DNA from: Ignavibacteria bacterium
Lineage (GTDB): Bacteria > Bacteroidota > Ignavibacteria > UBA10030 > UBA6906
DNA length: 6,445 nt
Reading direction: 5' to 3'
Assembly: GCA_029859455.1 (NCBI GenBank)
Contig: JAOUDE010000144.1
Span: 1 to 6,445 of the forward strand
Below the pieces are notes generated by a model. It did no database searches. It had not been told where the DNA came from and worked only from the letters and a program-made list of their open reading frames with translations. The position numbers were made by a program, and so were the translations under genes. This document shows, one piece after another, positions 1 through 6,187 of the stretch. Each line of letters starts with the position of its first letter. Position 1 is the stretch's first letter.

Positions 1-804
1 TGCCAGATCGAGCTGTGCATCGTTCATGACCAGTTGAGCGTTCTTCCCGCCGAGCTCCAGAGAGACGCGCTTCAGTGTCCGTGATGCAACCTCGGATATC
101 TGTTTCCCGACCGCTGTCGATCCGGTAAAACTCACGAGATCAATATCCTCGTGTGAGACAATCGCCATACCCACTTCTCCACCGCCGCCATGAACGAGAT
201 TCACCACGCCCTCCGGAATACCGGCGTCCATCAGAATTTCCACGAGAGCCGTGGCAGTCGCCGGGGTATCCGTGGCCGGTTTGAAGACCACAGTGTTGCC
301 GGAAAGGAGAGCGGGAAAAATTTTCCAGGTCGGAATTGCCATCGGAAAATTCCACGGAGTGACAATCCCCGCTACGCCGATCGGTACACGCAGGGCCATA
401 TTGAATTTGTTCTCCAGCTCAGACGGCACCGTATGCCCGAAGAGCCGGCGTCCCTCGGTGGCCGCGTAGTACGCCGTGTCAATCCCCTCCTGCACATCCC
501 CGCGGGTTTCGGCCAGCACTTTCCCCATTTCCCTCGTCATCAACCGAGAGAGTTCTTCCTTCCGCTGGACCATCAGATCTCCGACCCGTCTCATGATATC
601 CCCCCGCCTGGGTGCCGGGACGAGACGCCATTTTTCGAACGCCGCGCGGGCAGACCTCACCGCTGCATCCACTTCCTCTTTGCCTGATTTCGGGAAGATT
701 CCCACTACTTCATCCCAGTTCGCGGGATTCCTGTTTTCGAACGTTCGGCGGGATTTCGCATCTACCCATTTCCCGTCGATGAAATTCTGATATTTCTTGG
801 ACAT
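1..804 (-). CDS. NAD(P)-dependent aldehyde dehydrogenase, N-terminal 268 residues (cut by window edge)
   Basis: Cytosolic aldehyde dehydrogenase superfamily enzyme that oxidises an aldehyde to the carboxylate with NAD(P)+. Seen in the translation: an N-terminal FIDGKWVDA segment (residues 8-16), the oxyanion-hole motif TPWNFP (149-154, Asn152), the cofactor-contacting Lys175 in FKPA, the Rossmann turn FTGST (226-230), and the general-base Glu250 in ELGGKN. The catalytic Cys normally lies some 30-35 residues after that Glu, so it falls beyond the left edge. About half of a usual 480-500-residue ALDH is present. The ATG at 802-804 is preceded by AGGA five bases upstream, which supports this start. 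It follows purB by 30 nt on the same strand, so co-transcription is likely. The substrate cannot be fixed: the sequence resembles the semialdehyde dehydrogenase branch (2-oxoglutarate, succinate or aminoadipate semialdehyde types), but that is an impression from memory. No frameshift is seen. Confidence 0.93.
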   Translation of the reverse strand, partial: MSKKYQNFIDGKWVDAKSRRTFENRNPANWDEVVGIFPKSGKEEVDAAVRSARAAFEKWRLVPAPRRGDIMRRVGDLMVQRKEELSRLMTREMGKVLAETRGDVQEGIDTAYYAATEGRRLFGHTVPSELENKFNMALRVPIGVAGIVTPWNFPMAIPTWKIFPALLSGNTVVFKPATDTPATATALVEILMDAGIPEGVVNLVHGGGGEVGMAIVSHEDIDLVSFTGSTAVGKQISEVASRTLKRVSLELGGKNAQLVMNDAQLDLA

Positions 805-834
805 GTTGTTCCTTTCGGTTCAGATTGCGTCGGC

Positions 835-2133
835 CTACGATCCCAGACCGACACGTTGAAAAATATAGTCGACGTTGCGAAGGCTCTTCGCCGGATCGAA
901 CATCGCCTCCAGCTCCCCGGTATTCACCTTTGCAGTGACATCCTTGTTTTGTTTCAATAATGACAGAAACGATTGACCCGAGTTCCAGACTTCCATAGCG
1001 GTCGACTGGACAATCCGGTACGCGTCTTCCCGCCTGACCCCCTTCTTCGCAAGGGCCAGAAGAACGGACTGTGAGAAGATCAGCCCCTTTGTCCTGTCCA
1101 GATTGATCTTCATATTGTCAGGGTAGACCAGGAGCTTGTCGATCACGTCGGTGAAAAGCGCGGTCATGTAATCCAGCAGTATGCAACTGTCAGGAATGAC
1201 TACCCGCTCAACCGATGAATGGGTGATATCGCGTTCATGCCAGAGAGCTACATTCTCCATCGCCGCCATCGCGTTTCCGCGCAGGACCCTCGAGAGCCCT
1301 GCAACCCGTTCACAGGTGATCGGGTTCCTCTTGTGTGGCATCGCGGAGGATCCCTTCTGGCCCTTCGAGAAATATTCTTCCGCTTCGAGAACTTCCGTCT
1401 TCTGGAGATGACGGATCTCCGTCGCAAATTTCTCCAGAGAACTGCCGATCACCGCTATCACGGCGAGAAACTCGGCATGACGGTCACGCTGGAGAATCTG
1501 TGTCGAAACGGGAGCGGGCCGGAGGCCCAGCTTGCTGCAGACATATTCCTCCACCGATGGATCCAGATGCTCGAATGTGCCGACCGCACCGGATACCTGA
1601 CCAACTGAAATCCTCTCAATCGCTGCTTCCAGTCGTGCAATGTTCCTTCGCGTCTCATCGTACCAGAGAGCAAGCTTCAAGCCGAACGTTGTCGGTTCTG
1701 CGTGGATCCCGTGCGATCGGCCTACCATCACCGTGGTCTTGAATTCGCGCGCTCTCCTGCCCAGGACATCCCGCAACCCCTGCAGCCCCTTCATCAGGAG
1801 TTCCCCGGATTGCTTCATCTGAATCGACAGACAGGTATCGAGGACATCCGAGGAGGTCATCCCCAGGTGAATATAGCGTGAAGCAGGACCGACATGTTCT
1901 CCGACATTGGTCAAAAACGCGATCACGTCATGTTTGACCTCGCGCTCGATCTCATCAATTCTCGCCACTTCGAATCTGGATTTCGTTTTGATCTCCCGGA
2001 GCGCGTCAGCCGGAATAACCCCCAGCTCCGCCTGAGCCTCACAGGCAAGAACCTCGATCTCAAGCCAGATCCTGAATTTGTTCTCTTCCTCCCATATGGC
2101 GCCCATTTCAGGACGTGTGTAACGTTGGATCAC
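835..2133 (-). CDS. purB: Adenylosuccinate lyase (PurB)
   Basis: Fumarase/aspartase-superfamily lyase. It acts twice in purine synthesis, releasing fumarate from SAICAR to give AICAR and from adenylosuccinate to give AMP. The 432-residue length matches the Bacillus-type enzyme, and the alignment from memory is nearly gap-free from residue 1 (RYTRPEM versus RYSRPEM in B. subtilis). Active-site positions fall on the B. subtilis numbers: His68 (KHDV), His89 (YIHLG), Thr93-Ser94, His141 (GRSHG), the flexible signature loop GSSAMPHKRNP at 261-271 with Ser262/Ser263 and Lys268, and Glu275. The start is GTG at 2131-2133. The next in-frame ATG (codon 10) would delete the conserved Arg4-Tyr5 phosphate-contact segment and lacks the strong Shine-Dalgarno that sits before the GTG. 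It ends with TAG. It lies between htrA (103 nt upstream) and an aldehyde dehydrogenase (30 nt downstream). No other purine gene is visible nearby except by distant fold (LarB is PurE-like). Confidence 0.98.
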   Translation of the reverse strand: MIQRYTRPEMGAIWEEENKFRIWLEIEVLACEAQAELGVIPADALREIKTKSRFEVARIDEIEREVKHDVIAFLTNVGEHVGPASRYIHLGMTSSDVLDTCLSIQMKQSGELLMKGLQGLRDVLGRRAREFKTTVMVGRSHGIHAEPTTFGLKLALWYDETRRNIARLEAAIERISVGQVSGAVGTFEHLDPSVEEYVCSKLGLRPAPVSTQILQRDRHAEFLAVIAVIGSSLEKFATEIRHLQKTEVLEAEEYFSKGQKGSSAMPHKRNPITCERVAGLSRVLRGNAMAAMENVALWHERDITHSSVERVVIPDSCILLDYMTALFTDVIDKLLVYPDNMKINLDRTKGLIFSQSVLLALAKKGVRREDAYRIVQSTAMEVWNSGQSFLSLLKQNKDVTAKVNTGELEAMFDPAKSLRNVDYIFQRVGLGS

Positions 2134-2236
2134 GGAAAAAACTCCTCAAAAAGGGTGGTGAAACAGAAAGGTACAAAAAAAGGAAGAAGAAATGAAGAAG
2201 GTTCGCCAGGGAAGAGGGGACGATGGTAGTATGGAG
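2134..2236 (-). other. Pyrimidine-rich, G-poor htrA-purB spacer (purB leader)
   Basis: In this 103-nt gap the minus-strand (RNA-sense) composition is, by my count, 46 T, 35 C, 12 A and 10 G, about 79% pyrimidine. It contains a run of seven T (2175-2181 on the plus strand as A) with no stem in front of it, so it is not an intrinsic terminator for htrA. I see no convincing -35/-10 pair. A TACCTTTC element just after the T run weakly resembles the Bacteroidota -7 box (TAnnTTTG), but no TTG lies about 20 nt upstream. The high C, low G and unstructured character would suit a Rho loading (rut-like) region or an unstructured leader that leaves the purB Shine-Dalgarno open. Function is unproven. Confidence 0.5.
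2142..2147 (-). promoter_or_regulatory. Shine-Dalgarno GAGGAG for purB, decides GTG start
   Basis: On the minus strand GAGGAG sits 8 nt (TTTTTTCC) before the GTG at 2133-2131. It is the strongest ribosome binding site in the window, and it supports initiation at GTG over the ATG nine codons inside. The match and spacing are seen directly; its use is inferred. Confidence 0.8.
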
Positions 2237-3409
2237 TTACCTGCCGCTCGGACCCCGCTCGGCACGAAGGCTGAGCTCGATGATTTCACGGTTTCTCCAT
2301 ACCGTAACAGCCACGCTGGTCCCCTGCTTCACGGTGGCGAGAATTGAAGTCAGCGCCAGGCCGCTGTCAACGCGCTCTCCGTCTACCTTCAGAATAATAT
2401 CCCCCGGCTTGAACCCTCCCCTCTCACCAGGCGAACCGGACTGCACGTCGCTCACGATGACACCGTCGGCGGTCTGGAGCCCGAAGTACCGGGCGATTCT
2501 CGCGTCGACCGCCTGGACCTCCAAACCGGTGAAGAAGCTCCGGTCGACCTTTCCGGTTTGTTTCAATTCCTCCATGATGAGCTTCACCTGATTGATCGGG
2601 ATCGAGAACCCGACACCCACACTCCCGGAATTCGGTGTATAGATGACGGAGTTCACACCGATTACTTCCCCGAGGCTGTTCACCAGCGGCCCGCCACTGT
2701 TCCCTGAATTGATTGCAGCGTCGGTCTGAATCATCTTCCGATAGACCTTCTCCTCCTGGGTGCGGATGTTCATGTCGGTTGCACTCACAACACCCACCGT
2801 TACAGTCGGCTTGTCACTGATATCGAACAGACCAAAGGGATTCCCGAAAGCGATAACCCATTCGCCGATGATGACATCGTCGGAATCACCGAGGTGCAGA
2901 TACGGGAGTCCGGTATCATCGATTTTCAGCAATGTCACATCAGACACCGGATCGGTACCTACGATTTCCGCTTCATACTTGTGGCCATTGGTCATGGTCA
3001 CCGTTATCTCTTTCGCGTTTCCGGCGACATGATCATTGGTGAGGATGTAGCCATCAGAGGAAATAAGAAAGCCGGATCCGAGCGACTGCACCTGCTGGGT
3101 ATAGACCCGGTCACCGAAGAACTGGCGGAAGAACGGATCGTCACCCCAGGGAGACCACCGGCGAAACTGACGGAGAGAGATGATGTTGATGCCGACGACG
3201 GCCGGGCTGACCGCGGCAACCGCCCGGGTAATGGCCGTTTGGCGGGAGGCGGAGATGTCATTGGGCGATTGATCCTGGAGTGATGCCTGTACCACACCCG
3301 GAACGACCGCGCCGGGAGGATCAGGCGGGGTGCCTTCCAGTGTCCCAGTGAGAAGAAAGCCGGCGAAGCCGCCGGTCAGTAACAGCGCTATTGCAGAGCC
3401 CATCTTCAT
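2237..3409 (-). CDS. htrA: HtrA/DegQ-type serine protease with one PDZ domain
   Basis: Envelope quality-control protease of the trypsin-like S1C (HtrA/Deg) family, which degrades or chaperones misfolded proteins outside the cytoplasmic membrane. The 390 residues run as follows: a hydrophobic N-terminal segment (about 4-22, no lipobox Cys, so probably a membrane anchor or uncleaved signal), a low-complexity Pro/Gly/Ser linker (about 25-55), the protease domain (about 60-285), and a single PDZ domain (about 290-385). The catalytic triad is visible: His127 in TNDHV, Asp157 in DPVSD, and Ser238 in GNSGGPL. The aromatic LA-loop region (SPWGDDPFFRQFFGD, 86-100) is typical of the family. One PDZ matches DegS-like or Gram-positive HtrA layouts and not the two-PDZ DegP/DegQ. 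The start is ATG at 3407-3409 with only a weak AGG nearby, 12 nt after the transketolase C-subunit stop and in the same frame. A second ATG two codons in is an alternative. The TNDHV motif has Asp where Asn is commoner. Confidence 0.95.
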   Translation of the reverse strand: MKMGSAIALLLTGGFAGFLLTGTLEGTPPDPPGAVVPGVVQASLQDQSPNDISASRQTAITRAVAAVSPAVVGINIISLRQFRRWSPWGDDPFFRQFFGDRVYTQQVQSLGSGFLISSDGYILTNDHVAGNAKEITVTMTNGHKYEAEIVGTDPVSDVTLLKIDDTGLPYLHLGDSDDVIIGEWVIAFGNPFGLFDISDKPTVTVGVVSATDMNIRTQEEKVYRKMIQTDAAINSGNSGGPLVNSLGEVIGVNSVIYTPNSGSVGVGFSIPINQVKLIMEELKQTGKVDRSFFTGLEVQAVDARIARYFGLQTADGVIVSDVQSGSPGERGGFKPGDIILKVDGERVDSGLALTSILATVKQGTSVAVTVWRNREIIELSLRAERGPSGR

Positions 3410-3421
3410 AGCTGAACCTGG

Positions 3422-4387
3422 TCATGAACTCTTCTTGCGTTTCAGAACCTTCTTGACCGCGTCGACGATCGCGGTGCGCGAGACACCATATTTTTCCATC
3501 AGATCTGCCCCGTTGCCGGATTCCCCGAACGTATCCTTCACGGCGACAAACTCCTGTGGAACAGGATGACCCTGGGCAAGACACTCTGCGACAGCACTGC
3601 CGAGACCACAATGGATCTGATGATCCTCGGCTGTAACGATGGCGCCGGTCTCCTTCGCAGAGTCGAGAATGGCGGCGGTATCGAGCGGCTTGATCGTATG
3701 CATGTTGAGCAAGCGGACGGAAATCCCCTCCTTGTCCAGCACCTCCGCTGCCTTGACTGCTTCCCAGACCTGCAGGCCGCAGGCAATGACGGTTGCATCC
3801 GAGCCGTCAATCAGTCTGTTCGCGCGGCCGATTTCGAACGGTCCATCCTCGCCCGTGAACATCGGGGTTGCGTCCCGGAAATAGCGAAGGTAGATCGGTC
3901 CTCCGGTCACACCCATGGAGGCCTTGAAAGCTCTTTTCGTTTCATGGTAGTCTGCCGGAGAAACGACGGTCATGTGAGGCAGGACCCGCATCAGTGCAAT
4001 ATCCTCAAGCGACTGGTGTGTCGCACCGTCAGGTCCAACGGTGATTCCGCAATGAGACGCACAAATCTTCACCGGAAGTTCACTATATGCGAGCGACTGC
4101 CGGATCTGGTCGAACGGCCTTCCCGCAGCAAACTCGCCGTATGCAGAGGCGATCGGGACCTTGCCGACCAGGGCGAGTCCCGCCGCGATTCCCATCATGT
4201 CCGCTTCCGACACACCAACGGAAAAAAAACGTTCCGGATATTTCTTTGCAAACACATCGACCTTCACGGAAGGACTGACGTCACCGCCGAGGACGACGAT
4301 ATCACTGTTCTCCTCCGCCAGTTCCATCAGGGCATCCGAGAACCCCTGTCGCGTTGCCTTCTCTCCTGTGCTCTGTATTCGCTTCAT
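3422..4387 (-). CDS. Transketolase, C-terminal subunit (pyrimidine-binding and C-terminal domains)
   Basis: Second half of a split thiamine-diphosphate transketolase, which moves two-carbon ketol units between sugar phosphates in the non-oxidative pentose phosphate pathway. The 321 residues hold the PYR domain (about 5-170), with the cofactor-activating Glu61 in GVSEADMMG and the substrate-contact pair His112 and His124 in SHCGITVGPDGATHQS. Their 12-residue spacing matches His461/His473 of E. coli transketolase, and Asp120 corresponds to Asp469. Arg168 (YLRYFRD) is a plausible phosphate contact. The C-terminal domain follows (about 190-315; AEDHQIHCGLGS at 253-264). The start is ATG at 4385-4387, overlapping the stop of the N-terminal subunit as ATGA, a classic sign of translational coupling. 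The open frame continues 42 codons further upstream but there only shadows the partner gene. It ends with TGA, 12 nt before htrA. Split paralogues (apulose-4-phosphate or sulfosugar transketolases) are possible alternatives; no neighbour supports them. Confidence 0.95.
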   Translation of the reverse strand: MKRIQSTGEKATRQGFSDALMELAEENSDIVVLGGDVSPSVKVDVFAKKYPERFFSVGVSEADMMGIAAGLALVGKVPIASAYGEFAAGRPFDQIRQSLAYSELPVKICASHCGITVGPDGATHQSLEDIALMRVLPHMTVVSPADYHETKRAFKASMGVTGGPIYLRYFRDATPMFTGEDGPFEIGRANRLIDGSDATVIACGLQVWEAVKAAEVLDKEGISVRLLNMHTIKPLDTAAILDSAKETGAIVTAEDHQIHCGLGSAVAECLAQGHPVPQEFVAVKDTFGESGNGADLMEKYGVSRTAIVDAVKKVLKRKKSS

Positions 4388-5295
4388 GATTGTTTTGCCG
4401 TTTCCGGGACTTCTTCTTCCCATTCGAACGTGATAAAATCTCCGAACTTCGTCGGCGGAATCTCCAGGAGCGCCTGCTTTGCCTGTTCCTGGTTCGGCGG
4501 CACACCATGCCACTTGTAGTTGTCCTCCATGAAGGAGACGCCCCGCCCCATAAAGGTCTTCGCAATCACGACACTCGGTTTTCCTCTCGTCGCCTGCGCC
4601 TCTTCCATCGCACCGATGAACTCCTCCACATTGTGACCATCACACTCGATCACATTCCATCGGAACGCTCTCCACTTGTCCGCGAGCGGTTCGATCTCCA
4701 TCACCTTGTCGGTCCGGTTGTCGATCTGGCAGAAGTTCCTGTCCACAATGGCGGTGAGGTTGTCGAGTCCGTAGTGCCCCGCCGTCATCATGCTCTCCCA
4801 GACCTGGCCTTCATCCAGTTCCCCATCCCCGTGCAGCACGACGACCCGGTTCGGCTTCTTGTCGAGCCGGAGGCCGAGACATGTTCCGACCGCAATCGAC
4901 ATCCCCTGTCCGAGCGAACCGGAGGCGACTTCAACCCCGGGCGCTCCGTGGGTATAGGCAGGAGCAGGATGCCCCTGGAGACGTGTATTGATCTTCCTCA
5001 GTGTCGAAAGTTCTTCGATCGGAAAATAGCCTGCCCTCGCCAGCGTTGCGTACCAGACGGGCGCCAGATGCCCCGCAGAAAGGAAGAAATAATCGCGCTC
5101 CGGCCAGTTGGGATTCGAGGAGTCACGCTTGAGGATCCTGAAGTAGAGCGAAGCAAAGATGTCGGCGAGGCCAAGCGGACCGCCGGAATGTCCCGACCCT
5201 GAGATCAAAAGCATCTTGATGATATCACGCCGGATCTGTTGTCCCATCTCGGCAATATCGGCGATCGAATTCTGATTGTTGTTTGTTCCTGTCAT
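4384..5295 (-). CDS. Transketolase, N-terminal subunit (thiamine-diphosphate-binding domain)
   Basis: First half of the split transketolase, carrying the PP domain that binds the cofactor diphosphate through Mg2+. It has 303 residues. Visible signatures are SGHSGGPLG (34-42; His36), SAGHLAP (73-79; His76), GVEVASGSLGQGMS (120-133), and the ThDP motif GDGELDEGQ starting at Gly156, with metal ligands Asp157 and Asn187 (DRNFCQID). The 30-residue spacing equals that of Asp155/Asn185 in E. coli transketolase. The more usual small residue after the Asn (NG or similar) is Phe here. The start is ATG at 5293-5295 with GAAGG seven bases upstream, 3 nt after the plsY stop. The TGA stop overlaps the start of the C-terminal subunit by 4 nt, so the two halves are likely made in equal amounts and assemble as an alpha2beta2 enzyme (known for the family, inferred here). 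Split transketolases are common in thermophiles, Firmicutes, archaea and several uncultured phyla. Confidence 0.95.
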   Translation of the reverse strand: MTGTNNNQNSIADIAEMGQQIRRDIIKMLLISGSGHSGGPLGLADIFASLYFRILKRDSSNPNWPERDYFFLSAGHLAPVWYATLARAGYFPIEELSTLRKINTRLQGHPAPAYTHGAPGVEVASGSLGQGMSIAVGTCLGLRLDKKPNRVVVLHGDGELDEGQVWESMMTAGHYGLDNLTAIVDRNFCQIDNRTDKVMEIEPLADKWRAFRWNVIECDGHNVEEFIGAMEEAQATRGKPSVVIAKTFMGRGVSFMEDNYKWHGVPPNQEQAKQALLEIPPTKFGDFITFEWEEEVPETAKQS

Positions 5296-5298
5296 ATC

Positions 5299-5919
5299 TC
5301 AGCCTTCTTGGTCTCTGTGTGTGTTACGCCCTCTCATGAATTGCAGAACCGGCTGCATGTGCCGGAGGAGAATTACCAGAAGGGCAGCTGTGCTGAACCA
5401 CCGAAACGACCCGGTGGAGGCGGAAACTGTCAGCAAGCCAGCCCAATAATCTCCCGGAACAACCCAGAGGGCGACCATCAGCAGCAAGGTCGCCCCTGTA
5501 TTGGCAACATTGACATTCCTGGTAACCTGAAAACCCGGAACCCAGATCAATCCCCAGAACCCGACCGCAGGGACACAGAGGAAGGAAAATACCCCGGCAG
5601 CGGTTGCAAGCCCTCTCCCGCCGTGGAACCGAAGCCAGACGGGAAAATTGTGTCCCAGCACTGCAGCGACCCCGGCACATGCAACAACAGTGAAATCTGA
5701 GCCGGGTAGGGACGATGTCAATGCAACCGCTCCAAACCCCTTGGCGAAATCGAGGGCCAGAACGGCAAGACCGACCAGTTTCGATCCGGAGACCTGGAAA
5801 CTGTTCAGGGTGCCGACATTGCCACTGCCTGCCTTCCGGATGTCAATCCTGGATTTCCAACGAACAAGGAGAAACGCGGTTGGAACCGAACCGAGGAGGT
5901 ATCCGAAAATGCTCCCCAT
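5299..5919 (-). CDS. plsY: Glycerol-3-phosphate acyltransferase PlsY (acyl-phosphate dependent)
   Basis: Integral membrane enzyme that moves the acyl group from acyl-phosphate (made by PlsX) to glycerol-3-phosphate, giving lysophosphatidate, the first step of phospholipid synthesis. From ATG at 5917-5919 it has 206 residues, the usual size. Hydrophobic segments lie at about 4-20, 45-70, 76-95, 104-128, 141-166 and 175-188. The three family motifs are recognisable: YLLGSVPTAFL (7-17), GSGNVGTLNSF (31-41), and GHNFPVWLRFHGGRGLAT (89-106). Two of these deviate from the usual forms: GTLN in place of GATN, and HGGRG in place of KGGKG. The open frame has no stop for another 103 codons upstream, but that part shows no membrane or family character and crosses the predicted promoter. 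No Shine-Dalgarno precedes the ATG. TTG codons at 5920-5922 and 5932-5934 are alternative starts that would add one to five residues. It is the first gene of the minus-strand block, 3 nt before the transketolase N-subunit. Confidence 0.92.
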   Translation of the reverse strand: MGSIFGYLLGSVPTAFLLVRWKSRIDIRKAGSGNVGTLNSFQVSGSKLVGLAVLALDFAKGFGAVALTSSLPGSDFTVVACAGVAAVLGHNFPVWLRFHGGRGLATAAGVFSFLCVPAVGFWGLIWVPGFQVTRNVNVANTGATLLLMVALWVVPGDYWAGLLTVSASTGSFRWFSTAALLVILLRHMQPVLQFMRGRNTHRDQEG

Positions 5920-5979
5920 CAAATACGTGAACAAGGTTGGCGCCGCCAGTCCTGTGCGATGATCGACAGCAGTTCGATG

Positions 5980-6008
5980 AACATAACAAAAAGGGGAAGG
6001 ATAATCAA
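5980..6008 (-). promoter_or_regulatory. Predicted promoter for the plsY-led operon
   Basis: On the minus strand TTGATT (6008-6003) and TATGTT (5985-5980) are separated by exactly 17 nt, a sigma-70-like pair with 4 of 6 matches in each box. The -10 region (TATGTTCA) also partly fits the Bacteroidota TAnnTTTG element. Transcription would start near 5973, leaving a leader of about 50 nt before the plsY ATG. This is a pattern match only. Confidence 0.4.
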
Positions 6009-6058
6009 GATCGTGTGACCAGGCCGCGGTGACCCCAATGACCTGACAAAACCCTGAA

Positions 6059-6083
6059 GTGCGCTGTACCATGTTCAGCGCAC
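6059..6083. repeat. 25-bp imperfect dyad, possible operator, in the plsY-larB divergent region
   Basis: The arms GTGCGCTG (6059-6066) and CAGCGCAC (6076-6083) are perfect 8-bp inverted repeats around a 9-nt spacer whose own ends pair in part. Counting outward from the central A at 6071, 10 of 12 positions are symmetric. It lies upstream of both predicted promoters, about 26 nt from the larB -35 box and 50 nt from the plsY -35 box. No T-tract follows on either strand, so it is not an intrinsic terminator. A regulator binding site is the natural reading; no regulator gene is in view. Confidence 0.5.
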
Positions 6084-6109
6084 CTTGGCGGCAACACCTT
6101 CCTGCTACC

Positions 6110-6138
6110 TTGCTTCTCCATGGCAAAACCGGTATATT
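6110..6138 (+). promoter_or_regulatory. Predicted promoter for larB
   Basis: TTGCTT (6110-6115) and TATATT (6133-6138) are spaced by 17 nt. The -10 box matches the sigma-70 consensus at 5 of 6 positions and the -35 at 3 of 6. The extended TATATTTT also resembles the Bacteroidota TAnnTTTG box, with a TTG 20 nt upstream of it. The start would fall near 6145, giving a leader of about 43 nt that is C/T-rich and has no Shine-Dalgarno before the ATG at 6188. This is a pattern match only. Confidence 0.4.
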
Positions 6139-6187
6139 TTCATTGATTTCAAACTTGCTCCTCCCCTCGTCCCTCAAATCCCGATCG

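Noticed and set aside
190..687. 165-codon plus-strand open frame opposite the aldehyde dehydrogenase
   Set aside because: The minus strand carries an uninterrupted ALDH with every expected motif. The plus-strand product is Arg/His/Pro-rich noise.
2175..2181. Run of seven A (T on the minus strand) after htrA as a possible intrinsic terminator
   Set aside because: The sequence before the T run is pyrimidine-only and cannot form a stem.
3321..3611. Alternative frame with an ATG spanning the transketolase C-subunit stop
   Set aside because: The product is Arg/Ser-rich with no recognisable domain and overlaps both real genes.
4388..4513. 42-codon upstream extension of the transketolase C-subunit frame
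   Set aside because: It lies wholly inside the N-subunit gene and is non-homologous. The ATG at the ATGA overlap gives the family-typical start.
3566..4519. 317-codon plus-strand open frame antisense to the transketolase C-subunit
   Set aside because: It is a shadow of the real gene. The translation is Arg/His/Cys-rich with no family motif, while the opposite strand encodes a complete transketolase half with catalytic residues.
4390..5202. 270-codon plus-strand open frame antisense to the transketolase N-subunit
   Set aside because: Again a reading-frame shadow. It has no motifs, its composition is unlike the neighbouring proteins, and it has no ribosome site.
6015..6043. Three TGACC repeats (6016-6020, 6030-6034, 6039-6043) near the plsY promoter
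   Set aside because: They are short, irregularly spaced (14 and 9 nt) and within chance expectation. The dyad at 6059-6083 is the stronger signal.
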